Assembly: GCF_020443705.1 (NCBI RefSeq)
Contig: NZ_JAIZZK010000023.1
Span: 1 to 64,000 of the forward strand
Length of the DNA: 64,000 nucleotides
From: Clostridium algoriphilum
Lineage (GTDB): Bacteria > Bacillota > Clostridia > Clostridiales > Clostridiaceae
Direction of reading: 5' to 3'
Position 1 is the first letter of the stretch; every line of letters starts with the position of its first letter. A program made the translations under genes and the position numbers. The notes under the pieces were generated by a model, which saw only the letters and a program-made list of their open reading frames with translations, had not been told where the DNA came from and searched no databases. Of the stretch, positions 39,531 to 47,089 are shown piece after piece.

Positions 39531-39558
39531 ATAATATCATTCGTATTTTAATTGTAAA
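39531..39558 (-). promoter_or_regulatory. Candidate purR promoter
   Basis: Minus-strand TTTACA (39558-39553), 16-nt spacer and TATTAT (39536-39531). It lies 49 nt upstream of the purR start. The remaining 39559-39819 stretch, which must also hold the divergent murC promoter, shows no clear consensus. Confidence 0.5.
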
Positions 39559-39819
39559 TCTTTTTTATCTTTATTACAATGTTTATATAACTAATTTAAA
39601 AAGATATAATTAATTTTAGTTGAAGTTCTTATTAGAGTTTTTTACCCTTATAATAGGATAAGTAGAACATTAAAAAGCTATTGCTTTATAATGTGTATAG
39701 TTTTCTTCATAAATATGTATATAATTAATAAGTACATATCTATATTTATTTGTTATAATCAATATTAATGCAATTCGCATATAATAAATAATCATAATTA
39801 CTTTTAAGGAGTTGATATA

Positions 39820-41199
39820 ATGTCATTTGATTTTATAAAAGATAAAAACAAAAAAGTTCATTTCATAGGAATCGGCGGTATAAGCATGAGTGGTCTTGCT
39901 CAAATTCTTATAAAAAGTGGATACACGATTTCTGGATCCGACATGAAATCATCACATATAACGAATAAACTTAAAGAAAAAGGTGCCTGTATCTATATAG
40001 GCCATAATGGAGATAACATAAAGGATGTTGATTTAGTTGTATACACCGCTGCTATTTCTCCTGATAATCCTGAAATCATTAAAGCTAAGGAGCTTACTAT
40101 ACCTTTAATGGATCGAGCTGAGTTTTTAGGTAACGTTATGAAAGGTCATAAATATAATGTTGCTGTAGCCGGCACTCACGGTAAAACTACTGCAACCTCA
40201 ATGATTGCCCATATTATTCTAAATGAAGATGTAGATCCTACCATACTAGTAGGTGGAGAATTAGATGCTATTGGCGGCAACGTTTTAGCTGGCCATAGCG
40301 ACTATTTTATTACAGAAGCTTGTGAATATAAAGCATCATTTTTAAAGTTTTTCCCGTATATTGGAACAATAACAAATATTGATGCAGACCATCTTGATTA
40401 CTATAGAGACATAAATCATATTAAAGATACCTTTATAAAATTTATTAATCTTATACCTAAAGAAGGCTATTTAGTAGCAAATGTAGAAGATGAAAATGTT
40501 AAAACTATTCTTCATAATCATGATTATAAATGTACTATACTAACTTATGGTCTAAATGAAGGAACGCTTAGGGCAAAGAATATTGCCTACAATAAATTAG
40601 GTTGTGCCACATTTGACGTGTATAGGGATGATCACATGTTATTTGGAGTAAATCTTAATGTTCCAGGTCAGCATAATGTTCTAAACGCTCTTGCGAGTAT
40701 AGGCACTTCGCTAATCCTTAATTTTGCTGAAAGCTCAATTACTTCCGGCCTTTCTAGCTTTACAGGTACTCATAGACGATTTGAGCTAAAAGGCACCAAA
40801 AACGGAGTAACTGTTATTGATGATTATGCTCATCACCCTACAGAAATTAAAGCAACTTTAAATGCGGCTAAAAATTATCCTCACAATAAAATTTTCTGTG
40901 TTTTTCAACCGCACACTTATTCAAGAACCTTAAGCTTATTTGAAGATTTCTCAAATTCCTTTTATAATATGGATAATTTAATCTTAGCAGATATTTATGC
41001 TGCCAGAGAAAAAGATACTGGAGAAATAAGTTCAAATATGCTCGGAGATAGAATAAGAGAGAAAAATGTAAATTGTATAAATCTTCATAGCTTTGATAAA
41101 ATTGTTGACTATCTTAAAGATAATTTAAAAGAAGGAGATATGCTTCTTACAATGGGTGCAGGAGATGTAGTTAAAGTTGGAGAGATGTACTTAAAATAG
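39820..41199 (+). CDS. murC: UDP-N-acetylmuramate--L-alanine ligase (MurC)
   Basis: Adds L-alanine to UDP-MurNAc, the first amino-acid step of the peptidoglycan stem. 459 residues with the Mur ligase layout: N-terminal [19 protein letters not shown] (about 12-30), P-loop [17 protein letters not shown] (about 118-134), the [14 protein letters not shown] segment and the conserved FQPHTYSRT (about 366-374) near the C terminus. The ATG at 39820 follows AAGGAG. It is divergent from purR and stands alone with its own terminator, separate from the murD and murI loci in this window. Confidence 0.96.
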   Translation: MSFDFIKDKNKKVHFIGIGGISMSGLAQILIKSGYTISGSDMKSSHITNKLKEKGACIYIGHNGDNIKDVDLVVYTAAISPDNPEIIKAKELTIPLMDRAEFLGNVMKGHKYNVAVAGTHGKTTATSMIAHIILNEDVDPTILVGGELDAIGGNVLAGHSDYFITEACEYKASFLKFFPYIGTITNIDADHLDYYRDINHIKDTFIKFINLIPKEGYLVANVEDENVKTILHNHDYKCTILTYGLNEGTLRAKNIAYNKLGCATFDVYRDDHMLFGVNLNVPGQHNVLNALASIGTSLILNFAESSITSGLSSFTGTHRRFELKGTKNGVTVIDDYAHHPTEIKATLNAAKNYPHNKIFCVFQPHTYSRTLSLFEDFSNSFYNMDNLILADIYAAREKDTGEISSNMLGDRIREKNVNCINLHSFDKIVDYLKDNLKEGDMLLTMGAGDVVKVGEMYLK

Positions 41200-41231
41200 T
41201 TTTTTATTGTTAAATATTCAATTCAAACATG

Positions 41232-41262
41232 ATCATGGACTATATTAGTTCATGATTTTTTT
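41232..41262 (+). terminator. Terminator downstream of murC
   Basis: Stem 41232-41240 / 41248-41256 with one mismatch and a 7-nt loop, followed by a seven-T run. It reaches the stop codon of the convergent gene at 41261. Confidence 0.75.
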
Positions 41263-41692
41263 ATTTCCTGTTATATCTAATAAAAAACTGACCCACTTCC
41301 TCCCTATTCTCTTGTTCAATGTTCTCGAGCAATATATTGTAAGTTTCGTTACTTAATGTTAACGTTATATATCGCTTCGTCAATTGGACCTTATTTATAT
41401 CGTTAAATATAATAATCTTACCCTTTGATGAAAAATTACTATTAAGCTCAAACCTATCCTTTTCAAATACTAAATAATTTAGACTTTCAAGTCTCCTAAG
41501 TTTTATAATAAAAGATATAGAAAATATAATAGATATAACTGTTACCATTAAGAAAATTATAGCTATCCCAGTTCTTCCTCGAATAAATGATCCTAATACT
41601 CCAATTAATAACGCAAAACTCATTAATATACTAAATGCCCCTTGCTTCATTGCAATTTTTTTTGTTGTCTTACTAAATTTAATTTCTTTCAA
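41261..41692 (-). CDS. Small membrane protein of unknown function
   Basis: 143 residues. Two membrane spans (about 17-35 and 40-62) are followed by a hydrophilic C-terminal half rich in short beta-strand-like segments (YLVFEKDRFELN, IIIFNDINKVQL, YITLTLSN). This resembles the layout of small membrane proteins with a PH-like tail, but I do not recognise a family. The TTG start at 41692 follows GAGGAGG and overlaps the stop codon of the upstream gene by 4 nt, so the two are translationally coupled. It converges on murC. Confidence 0.7.
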   Translation of the reverse strand: MKEIKFSKTTKKIAMKQGAFSILMSFALLIGVLGSFIRGRTGIAIIFLMVTVISIIFSISFIIKLRRLESLNYLVFEKDRFELNSNFSSKGKIIIFNDINKVQLTKRYITLTLSNETYNILLENIEQENREEVGQFFIRYNRK

Positions 41693-42045
41693 CTGTTTTC
41701 CTCCTCATATATTTTCATGTCCACAAAAAATTCTTTATTCCTTATTTCAATAAATGTTTTACTATAATCCATTTCAAAATTTGCCATAGTAGAATGGCTT
41801 CCACTATCACTTAAAAAGTGTATGGTGCATATATTGTTATCTTCTATATTACATATTCTAATCAATATGCTTTTAACAGATGTAAACTGCATTCTAGAAT
41901 TTATTTGCCTGTTCAGATTATTAAGATATAAATTTATACATCTATCTTCTGTCGGAATTAGCAAATCAAAGTTATATTCATTCTTTTTTACTTCCTTTAT
42001 TACAAAATCGCTCCTTATTTTAAAATTACATTTTTCATATACCAT
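41689..42045 (-). CDS. Unknown small protein coupled to a membrane protein
   Basis: 118 residues, soluble, rich in hydrophobic beta-strand-like segments, with no signal peptide, membrane span or recognised motif. It ends in an acidic stretch (KIYEEENS). The ATG at 42045 follows GAGGTGAG. It shares a 4-nt stop/start overlap with the membrane protein gene downstream, and the pair looks like a two-gene unit. The function is unknown. Toxin-antitoxin-like organisation is possible from size alone, but nothing in the sequence supports it. Confidence 0.65.
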   Translation of the reverse strand: MVYEKCNFKIRSDFVIKEVKKNEYNFDLLIPTEDRCINLYLNNLNRQINSRMQFTSVKSILIRICNIEDNNICTIHFLSDSGSHSTMANFEMDYSKTFIEIRNKEFFVDMKIYEEENS

Positions 42046-42303
42046 ATCTCACCTCAAATAATGAATTTAATATCATTGTATTTATAATACTAAAAAAGTC
42101 TTCTATTTTACAAGGAGATTTTAATATTATGCTGTTATTTATGAATTCTACCTCATATGAAATTTGATTTTTGATTAAAAACTGAAATAGGAATGTAATT
42201 TATTATATTTTTATAATATAATTTTAATTAATAAAATTATATTGCGTAAAACATCAATTTTGGGTAACACTAAGTATGAAAAAATATTTTGGAGGTATAT
42301 AAA

Positions 42304-42624
42304 ATGAAAAATTTTCTAGTCTCGGCTATAGTGGATATAATAATAATCTTTGCTTCTTATTTTTTATTTAAAAGTATTATAAGTGGACCGACTCGACATA
42401 GAATATATGAAAAATTTATGAGTTCATTTGCAAAGTTTGTAATAATTATTTTTGTAGCTAGTGCACTAATCACTTCTCTTACCGCTCTAATCCTATACAA
42501 AACACAATATATAGTATATATTAACATATTAGCTCCTGCCCTAGTATCTATACTTGTAGGGTTCGTTATGTCTACAGTACCTACTAGAGGTACTGGTGAC
42601 AAAGAAAGAGATGCTACCAAATAA
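42304..42624 (+). CDS. Small hydrophobic membrane protein
   Basis: 106 residues with three likely membrane spans (about 5-25, 42-65 and 70-92) and a short polar tail ending ERDATK. I do not recognise a family. The ATG at 42304 is 7 nt after GGAGGT; an upstream start five codons earlier lacks a separate ribosome binding site. It is bounded by a strong 20-bp terminator and has no obvious partner gene. The 42046-42300 gap upstream shows nothing else. Confidence 0.65.
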   Translation: MKNFLVSAIVDIIIIFASYFLFKSIISGPTRHRIYEKFMSSFAKFVIIIFVASALITSLTALILYKTQYIVYINILAPALVSILVGFVMSTVPTRGTGDKERDATK

Positions 42625-42685
42625 AAACATAACAGTCTTTCATATAATATTATTTTAATATGATGTGAAAGACTGTTATGTTTTT
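42623..42685 (+). terminator. Terminator downstream of the small membrane gene
   Basis: Perfect 20-bp stem 42623-42642 / 42666-42685 with a 23-nt AT-rich loop, ending in a T-run. Unusually long for an intrinsic terminator. It overlaps the last two bases of the gene's stop codon. Confidence 0.85.
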
Positions 42686-42728
42686 ATAATGTACTCTATA
42701 AACTCTATAATTCAAATGATTAATAATA

Positions 42729-42804
42729 ACAATATCTATTATATTAAATAAATACTTCTTGTCCTATTGACAATTACGCATTTATTTAATATAATAGATA
42801 TTGT
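42729..42804. repeat. 25-bp perfect inverted repeat around a promoter
   Basis: 42729-42753 is the exact reverse complement of 42780-42804, separated by 26 nt. The right arm holds the -10 box of promoter P1. The left arm has no matching -35 for a leftward promoter. A stem-loop of this size can form in either DNA or RNA. Confidence 0.9.
42767..42795 (+). promoter_or_regulatory. Consensus promoter P1 upstream of tRNA-Pro
   Basis: TTGACA (42767-42772), 17-nt spacer and TATAAT (42790-42795), a perfect match. It is a near-duplicate of P2 about 108 nt further on, sharing the ATTTATTTA spacer end and the TTGTCTTC start-site region. Confidence 0.8.
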
Positions 42805-42874
42805 CTTCAATAAGTGGAGTTTTTATTATATAAATTCTACGCATCTTATTTTAGAAAAAACATTTGTAATTAAG

Positions 42875-42903
42875 TTGACATTTGTGAATTTATTTAGTAT
42901 AAT
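42875..42903 (+). promoter_or_regulatory. Consensus promoter P2 of tRNA-Pro
   Basis: TTGACA (42875-42880), 17-nt spacer and TATAAT (42898-42903), a perfect match. The predicted start is within about 7 nt of the mature tRNA-Pro 5' end. Confidence 0.85.
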
Positions 42904-42915
42904 AAATCTTGTCTT

Positions 42916-42991
42916 CGGGGTGTAGCGCAGCTGGGAGCGCGCGTGGTTTGGGACCATGAGGTCGCAGGTTCAATCCCTGTCACCCCGACCA
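42916..42991 (+). tRNA. tRNA-Pro (UGG)
   Basis: 76-nt cloverleaf. Acceptor CGGGGTG/CACCCCG, discriminator A, encoded CCA, anticodon loop TTTGGGA giving TGG, T-arm CAGGTTCAATCCCTG. Confidence 0.95.
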
Positions 42992-42992
42992 A

Positions 42993-43025
42993 AAAAAGAG
43001 TTGTCTTAGGACAACTCTTTTTTTT
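42993..43025 (+). terminator. Terminator downstream of tRNA-Pro
   Basis: Perfect 13-bp stem 42993-43005 / 43010-43022 with a tetraloop, running into an eight-T tract directly after the tRNA CCA. Confidence 0.92.
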
Positions 43026-43159
43026 ATATTTTTTGTACCTTATAATGTATAAAACTAATCATTTTAGACAAAATTAATAATGGTTTGCCATTTTATTGTT
43101 TTTTGTAAATATTATGCTAAAATCATTACATAGCTAATAATAATTTAGGAGTGATTATT

Positions 43160-44506
43160 TTGAATGAAATGTATAATGAAATCTTTAAAACCCTACTCAA
43201 ATCTTATTATGAAGATAATTTTGAAAATAAGGTACAAGAATTACTATCTAAAGATAATGTTAATAAAAATGAGTTGAGCGCTATAATCTCCTCTCTTTGT
43301 GGAGTGGACGTAAACTTTTCTAGTAATTACATAAATGACTTAAATAAGGCTATCCTTTCCTATGAAACAAACTATAAGATTGTAAACAAGATCAAACATT
43401 GTAATATGGATTGTTCAGATAACAATGGTAAAACTTTATGTCAAGTTTCATGCCCTTTTGATGCCATTCTAATAGATAATAAAAATAATACTACTTATAT
43501 TGATAATGACAAATGTACAGACTGTGGATTTTGTGTAGAAGCGTGTCCAAATGGTTCATTAATGGATAAGGTAGAGTTTATACCCCTTGCAAATTTATTA
43601 AAAGGAAACTCGAAAGTAATAGCAACTGTTGCACCTGCAATTACTGGTCAATTCGGAGAAAATGTTAGTGTGGATAAACTTAGAACTGCTTTTAAAAAGA
43701 TTGGATTTACAGATATGATTGAAGTAGCATTTTTTGCAGATATGCTTACAATAAAAGAAGCAGTGGAATTCGATGAACATGTTAAAACAAAAGATGATTT
43801 AATGCTTACCTCCTGCTGTTGTCCTATGTGGGTAGGAATGGTAAAAAGAGTATATAACAATCTAGTTAAATATGTGTCCCCCTCTATCTCCCCTATGATT
43901 GCCTCTGGAAGAGTTTTAAAGGCATTGAATCCTGACTGCAAAGTAGTATTTGTAGGTCCATGCATAGCAAAAAAAGGTGAGGCTAAAGAAAAAGATCTTT
44001 TAGGTGATATTGATTATGTTCTTACCTTCGCAGAGCTTAAGGATATTTTTGATACATTAGATATTGATCCAGAAACACTTGAAGAAGATACTTCTACTAA
44101 CTATGCATCTAGAGGTGGTAGGCTTTATGCACGAACAGGTGGAGTGTCTATAGCTATTGGTGAAGTAATAGAAAATTTATTTCCTGAAAAATATCATTTA
44201 TTAAATGCTGTCCAAGGAAATGGTGTGAAAGAATGCAAATTATTGCTTACTAAAGCACAAAGCGGTGATGTTAATGCAAACTTTATTGAAGGTATGGGTT
44301 GTGTTGGTGGTTGCGTTGGCGGACCTAAATCATTAATAGACGCAGCTTCCGGAAAACGTATGGTAGACAAATTTGCTGAAAACTCAGAAATAAAAACATC
44401 TATTGATAGTGACTGTATGGATGAAATTCTCAGTAGGATTGGTATTAATTCCGCAAGCGATTTTAAAGATAAAAACAAAACCAAAATCTTTGGCAGAGAG
44501 TTTTAG
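43160..44506 (+). CDS. [FeFe]-hydrogenase-family protein with two N-terminal 4Fe-4S sites
   Basis: 448 residues. A ferredoxin-like region has an unusual first cluster (Cys 81, 85, 94, 98) and a canonical second one (Cys 119, 122, 125, 129, CTDCGFCVEACP). The H-cluster domain follows with all three cysteine motifs: TSCCCPMW (Cys219), GPCIAKK (Cys268) and EGMGCVGGC (Cys381, 385). The second motif is usually MPC; here Met is Gly. Such variants occur in clostridial hydrogenase groups other than the well-studied group A, so H2 turnover or a sensory/redox role are both possible. No maturase or partner subunit genes are adjacent. I choose the TTG at 43160, 8 nt after AGGAG, over a GTG at 43151. Confidence 0.85.
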   Translation: MNEMYNEIFKTLLKSYYEDNFENKVQELLSKDNVNKNELSAIISSLCGVDVNFSSNYINDLNKAILSYETNYKIVNKIKHCNMDCSDNNGKTLCQVSCPFDAILIDNKNNTTYIDNDKCTDCGFCVEACPNGSLMDKVEFIPLANLLKGNSKVIATVAPAITGQFGENVSVDKLRTAFKKIGFTDMIEVAFFADMLTIKEAVEFDEHVKTKDDLMLTSCCCPMWVGMVKRVYNNLVKYVSPSISPMIASGRVLKALNPDCKVVFVGPCIAKKGEAKEKDLLGDIDYVLTFAELKDIFDTLDIDPETLEEDTSTNYASRGGRLYARTGGVSIAIGEVIENLFPEKYHLLNAVQGNGVKECKLLLTKAQSGDVNANFIEGMGCVGGCVGGPKSLIDAASGKRMVDKFAENSEIKTSIDSDCMDEILSRIGINSASDFKDKNKTKIFGREF

Positions 44507-44604
44507 ATAATATTCTACAATATAAATATAAGTTATATTAGTTAAATTATGATACAATATTCAGTAATTAATATAATTAATTTTTGTGCCTAAGGGAGGT
44601 TTTT

Positions 44605-45129
44605 ATGAAATCATTATTGGAATATATAAGTCATAGAGATATTAATATACTAAAGATTATAAATAATTCTTGGAAGTGCAAGTTTTTAGATATTATAATG
44701 CCATCTATGACTTACTTAGGCTCTTTTACCTTTATGTTTATATTCTGTACTGTTGCCTTTTTATTTAATAATACGACGCTTCATACCTTGGCTATAAAAG
44801 CCATGATTTCTATAACAATTAGCACTGGCATCGGTAAAATTCTCAAAGTAACTGTTACTAGATTAAGGCCTTTTATAAAAATTCCAAACTTAAATATAAA
44901 AAAAATAGGTATTGATAAATACTCCTTTCCCTCAGGTCATACTACTGGTGCGTTTTCATTAGCAGTTATAATAGCTTTATACTTTCCTATGTTTGGACTT
45001 ATAACTATACCCTTAGCTATATGTGTAGGAATCTCTAGAATATATATAGGTGTTCATTATCCTACAGATGTTATTATGGGTATTTTTATTGGAAGTACTT
45101 GTTCTTTACTTACTTATAGGTTCTTTTAA
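44605..45129 (+). CDS. PAP2-family membrane phosphatase
   Basis: 174 residues with about five membrane spans and the full acid-phosphatase signature: KVTVTRLRP (about 87-95), PSGHTTGAFS (about 112-121) and SRIYIGVHYPTD (about 147-158). The family includes undecaprenyl-pyrophosphate and phosphatidylglycerophosphate phosphatases, so a lipid-phosphate substrate at the outer membrane face is likely. The ATG at 44605 follows AGGGAGG. Single-gene unit with a terminator 25 nt after its stop. Confidence 0.88.
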   Translation: MKSLLEYISHRDINILKIINNSWKCKFLDIIMPSMTYLGSFTFMFIFCTVAFLFNNTTLHTLAIKAMISITISTGIGKILKVTVTRLRPFIKIPNLNIKKIGIDKYSFPSGHTTGAFSLAVIIALYFPMFGLITIPLAICVGISRIYIGVHYPTDVIMGIFIGSTCSLLTYRFF

Positions 45130-45153
45130 GGGATGAAAGTAATAGGTGTACAT

Positions 45154-45183
45154 GAACTCATGTTTAAACATGAGTTCTTTTTT
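45154..45183 (+). terminator. Terminator downstream of the PAP2 gene
   Basis: Perfect 9-bp stem 45154-45162 / 45169-45177 with a 6-nt loop that extends the palindrome, followed by six T. Confidence 0.88.
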
Positions 45184-45309
45184 GTGAATATTTTAATAGC
45201 TGTAGAATACTATATAATAATATGTAATATTATATAGTTATAACCTCGTGGTTTAAATTTTATTATTACATCATTGTTCTAAAGAAGTAATTTACAAGGA
45301 GAGATACTA

Positions 45310-45762
45310 TTGCTTATTTTTCTATTTTCAATTCTTTTAATATGTTTTGGTGTATACTATTATATCATGAATCAAAAATTGTCAACCCAAAAAACTCAAC
45401 TGAAGATAATTTCAAGGCAAAATAGGGAATTTAAATTAAAAATTGAGACTTCACGTAATGCTCAGGGTCCTATTATAATAAAATTCAAGCCACCACTTTT
45501 TAAAACAGGAACTACAAAAGAAAGTTGTAGCCTATATCTAGGTCCAATGGATAATTCGCCTATTTTATCTGCAATAGTTAAAAATACAACCGTTGAAATC
45601 CAAGATTCCGCTGAGGTTTTTAATATTTCATGGTATGAGATATCTCTAAAATCTCAAACTAACATTAATAACAAAGGATGGATAAAAAAAGCTAGCATAA
45701 CTACAATAGATGATACTGTTAATAATCAAGAAGATACTGTTTATGAAAAGACTGATACTTAA
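45310..45762 (+). CDS. Membrane-anchored protein with SH3-like C-terminal domain
   Basis: 150 residues. An N-terminal membrane span (about 2-20) is followed by a basic linker, then about 80 residues resembling a bacterial SH3-type fold (SLYLGPMDNSPILSAIVKNTTVEIQDS ... WYEISLKS ... GWIKKASI; the WYEI and GWI positions are typical). Such domains often bind cell wall. The tail is acidic. The TTG start at 45310 follows AAGGAG by 9 nt. The SH3 call is inference from the pattern. Confidence 0.65.
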   Translation: MLIFLFSILLICFGVYYYIMNQKLSTQKTQLKIISRQNREFKLKIETSRNAQGPIIIKFKPPLFKTGTTKESCSLYLGPMDNSPILSAIVKNTTVEIQDSAEVFNISWYEISLKSQTNINNKGWIKKASITTIDDTVNNQEDTVYEKTDT

Positions 45763-45768
45763 AAAAAC

Positions 45769-45801
45769 AAAAGGCATATATTCGTAAAATATATGCCTTT
45801 T
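45769..45801. terminator. Shared terminator between convergent small genes
   Basis: Perfect 13-bp stem 45769-45781 / 45789-45801 with a 7-nt loop. The T-run is on the minus strand (TTTTGTTTTTTT), so it serves the 34-residue gene best; on the plus strand it may still stop the SH3-like gene. Confidence 0.82.
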
Positions 45802-45805
45802 AAAA

Positions 45806-45910
45806 TTAATCTTTTTTATGTGTCTTTTTAGTATGTTTAATTCCAGAATTATTTTCTTTCTTTTCCTTCTCTTGTTGACTTGCACAAGAATTATCTTTTT
45901 TTTCACCCAT
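45806..45910 (-). CDS. Small Lys-rich protein, 34 residues
   Basis: Too short for a normal ORF list. The ATG at 45910 is preceded by GGAGG at 10 nt, and the frame runs 34 codons to a TAA at 45806, followed within 5 nt by a minus-strand terminator. The product is very hydrophilic: ten Lys, many Asn/Gln/Glu, one Cys (Cys9), no hydrophobic segment. It resembles in character small clostridial proteins of unknown role. A longer overlapping frame on the same strand (to 45906) lacks a ribosome binding site. Confidence 0.7.
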   Translation of the reverse strand: MGEKKDNSCASQQEKEKKENNSGIKHTKKTHKKD

Positions 45911-46178
45911 AATATCTATACCTCCTATCATAAAATTTAATACTATTAATTTTATTATTTTGTCCAGTATACAAATTATAATGCTATGCTATTAAATAAT
46001 TTTAGTCGTCCAATCATCATCACATTTTTCACATTATACATTTATAACAATTCTAAAAATACAGATTTTCAATCACCCTATTTCTATCATTAATTAAGTT
46101 TTTTATTTTTTCAAATGCTAATTATGTTATAATTTATAAATCAAACTAACAATCTTGTTAGAACTAAAGGAGTTTAAT

Positions 46179-47042
46179 ATGAGAATAATATCTGAAAACA
46201 ACCTATGTATAAATAGACCATATATAAATTTAAAAAAACTACCAATAAAAAGTTCATTGAGAGTTGGTGAAATTACTGGAGCTGGTTTTAAAAGTACTTA
46301 TATAATAAATCAACATACACAAAACTTATCTACTAATGAGAATTACATTTTACAATTTAGTAAAGGAATTCAGAAAATAACACTTGATACAGAACTATTG
46401 AACGAACTCTTATTAGTTGAAGTCAATTATTCATCTAAAAATAATAATAAATCTTCTAAATTCAAGGTTTACCTTGTTTTAGATAATATAAAATATTCCT
46501 TACCATTTAGTCCATTTCAAGATATCTATGATAACTGTATGAATATCTTAGCTAGAGAACTTTATGGAAAAGAAGAATTAACTTACATAAAAGAAAGTTT
46601 TAACAATTTAGAAAATGATGAAATCTCAGTAGATATAAAGTTGAATTTAGAAAGATTACAAGAATTTAAAGATAAGGTAAACTACAAAAGAAATATTTAT
46701 TACTTTGTTATAAATAACATTGCTTCAACTACCTCAAAGTATGATATTAACGCTAAACCTAAAGAGATACTAATAAGTAATACTTTAAAAGTTCTAAGAT
46801 ATAACTGTTATACAAGGCTTTATGTCATACTAGAACCTATTAATAAAACAACTAAAATAAAATTAAACGAAACTGATATTATTTGTGACTTAGGTGAAAT
46901 TAATTTCCCTACTGTTAGCATATGCACTGATTATGGACTTGGAAAATTATTAGATGTTAAAAATAATGTTATTCCAAATACTAATACATTATCATTATTT
47001 GCTAATATACTAGACCTAGGATTAGACATTTTAAAAAAGTGA
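46179..47042 (+). CDS. Unknown protein, possibly envelope- or spore-related
   Basis: 287 residues that I do not recognise. It lacks signal peptide and membrane spans, is rich in Asn, Lys, Leu and Ile, and looks beta-rich in the first 110 residues (for example LLLVEVNYSSK, KFKVYLVLDN) and again between 180 and 260. The ATG at 46179 follows AAGGAG by 6 nt; an in-frame ATG eight codons earlier is less likely. Stand-alone gene, sharing a terminator with the convergent ABC-F gene. The 45911-46178 gap upstream holds no recognised element beyond a plausible AT-rich promoter. Confidence 0.6.
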   Translation: MRIISENNLCINRPYINLKKLPIKSSLRVGEITGAGFKSTYIINQHTQNLSTNENYILQFSKGIQKITLDTELLNELLLVEVNYSSKNNNKSSKFKVYLVLDNIKYSLPFSPFQDIYDNCMNILARELYGKEELTYIKESFNNLENDEISVDIKLNLERLQEFKDKVNYKRNIYYFVINNIASTTSKYDINAKPKEILISNTLKVLRYNCYTRLYVILEPINKTTKIKLNETDIICDLGEINFPTVSICTDYGLGKLLDVKNNVIPNTNTLSLFANILDLGLDILKK

Positions 47043-47047
47043 TATAT

Positions 47048-47083
47048 ATAAAAAGAGCTAGAAATTATTCTAGCTCTTTTTAA
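47048..47083. terminator. Bidirectional terminator
   Basis: Perfect 12-bp stem 47050-47061 / 47070-47081 with an 8-nt loop. A-rich and T-rich arms suit both the unknown gene (+) and the ABC-F gene (-). Confidence 0.88.
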
Positions 47084-47089
47084 GGTGAA

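Noticed and set aside
41261-42045. Toxin-antitoxin reading of the small coupled gene pair
   Set aside because: Size and overlap alone are not evidence. The second product has two membrane spans and a beta-rich tail, and neither protein has a known toxin or antitoxin motif.
42729-42804. The 25-bp inverted repeat as transposon ends
   Set aside because: Only 26 nt lie between the arms, there is no target-site duplication and no transposase nearby. It is better seen as a promoter-linked hairpin.
45646-45906. An 86-codon minus-strand frame overlapping the SH3-like gene and the small Lys-rich gene
   Set aside because: It lacks a ribosome binding site, crosses a terminator hairpin and is out of frame with the 34-residue gene, which has good signals.
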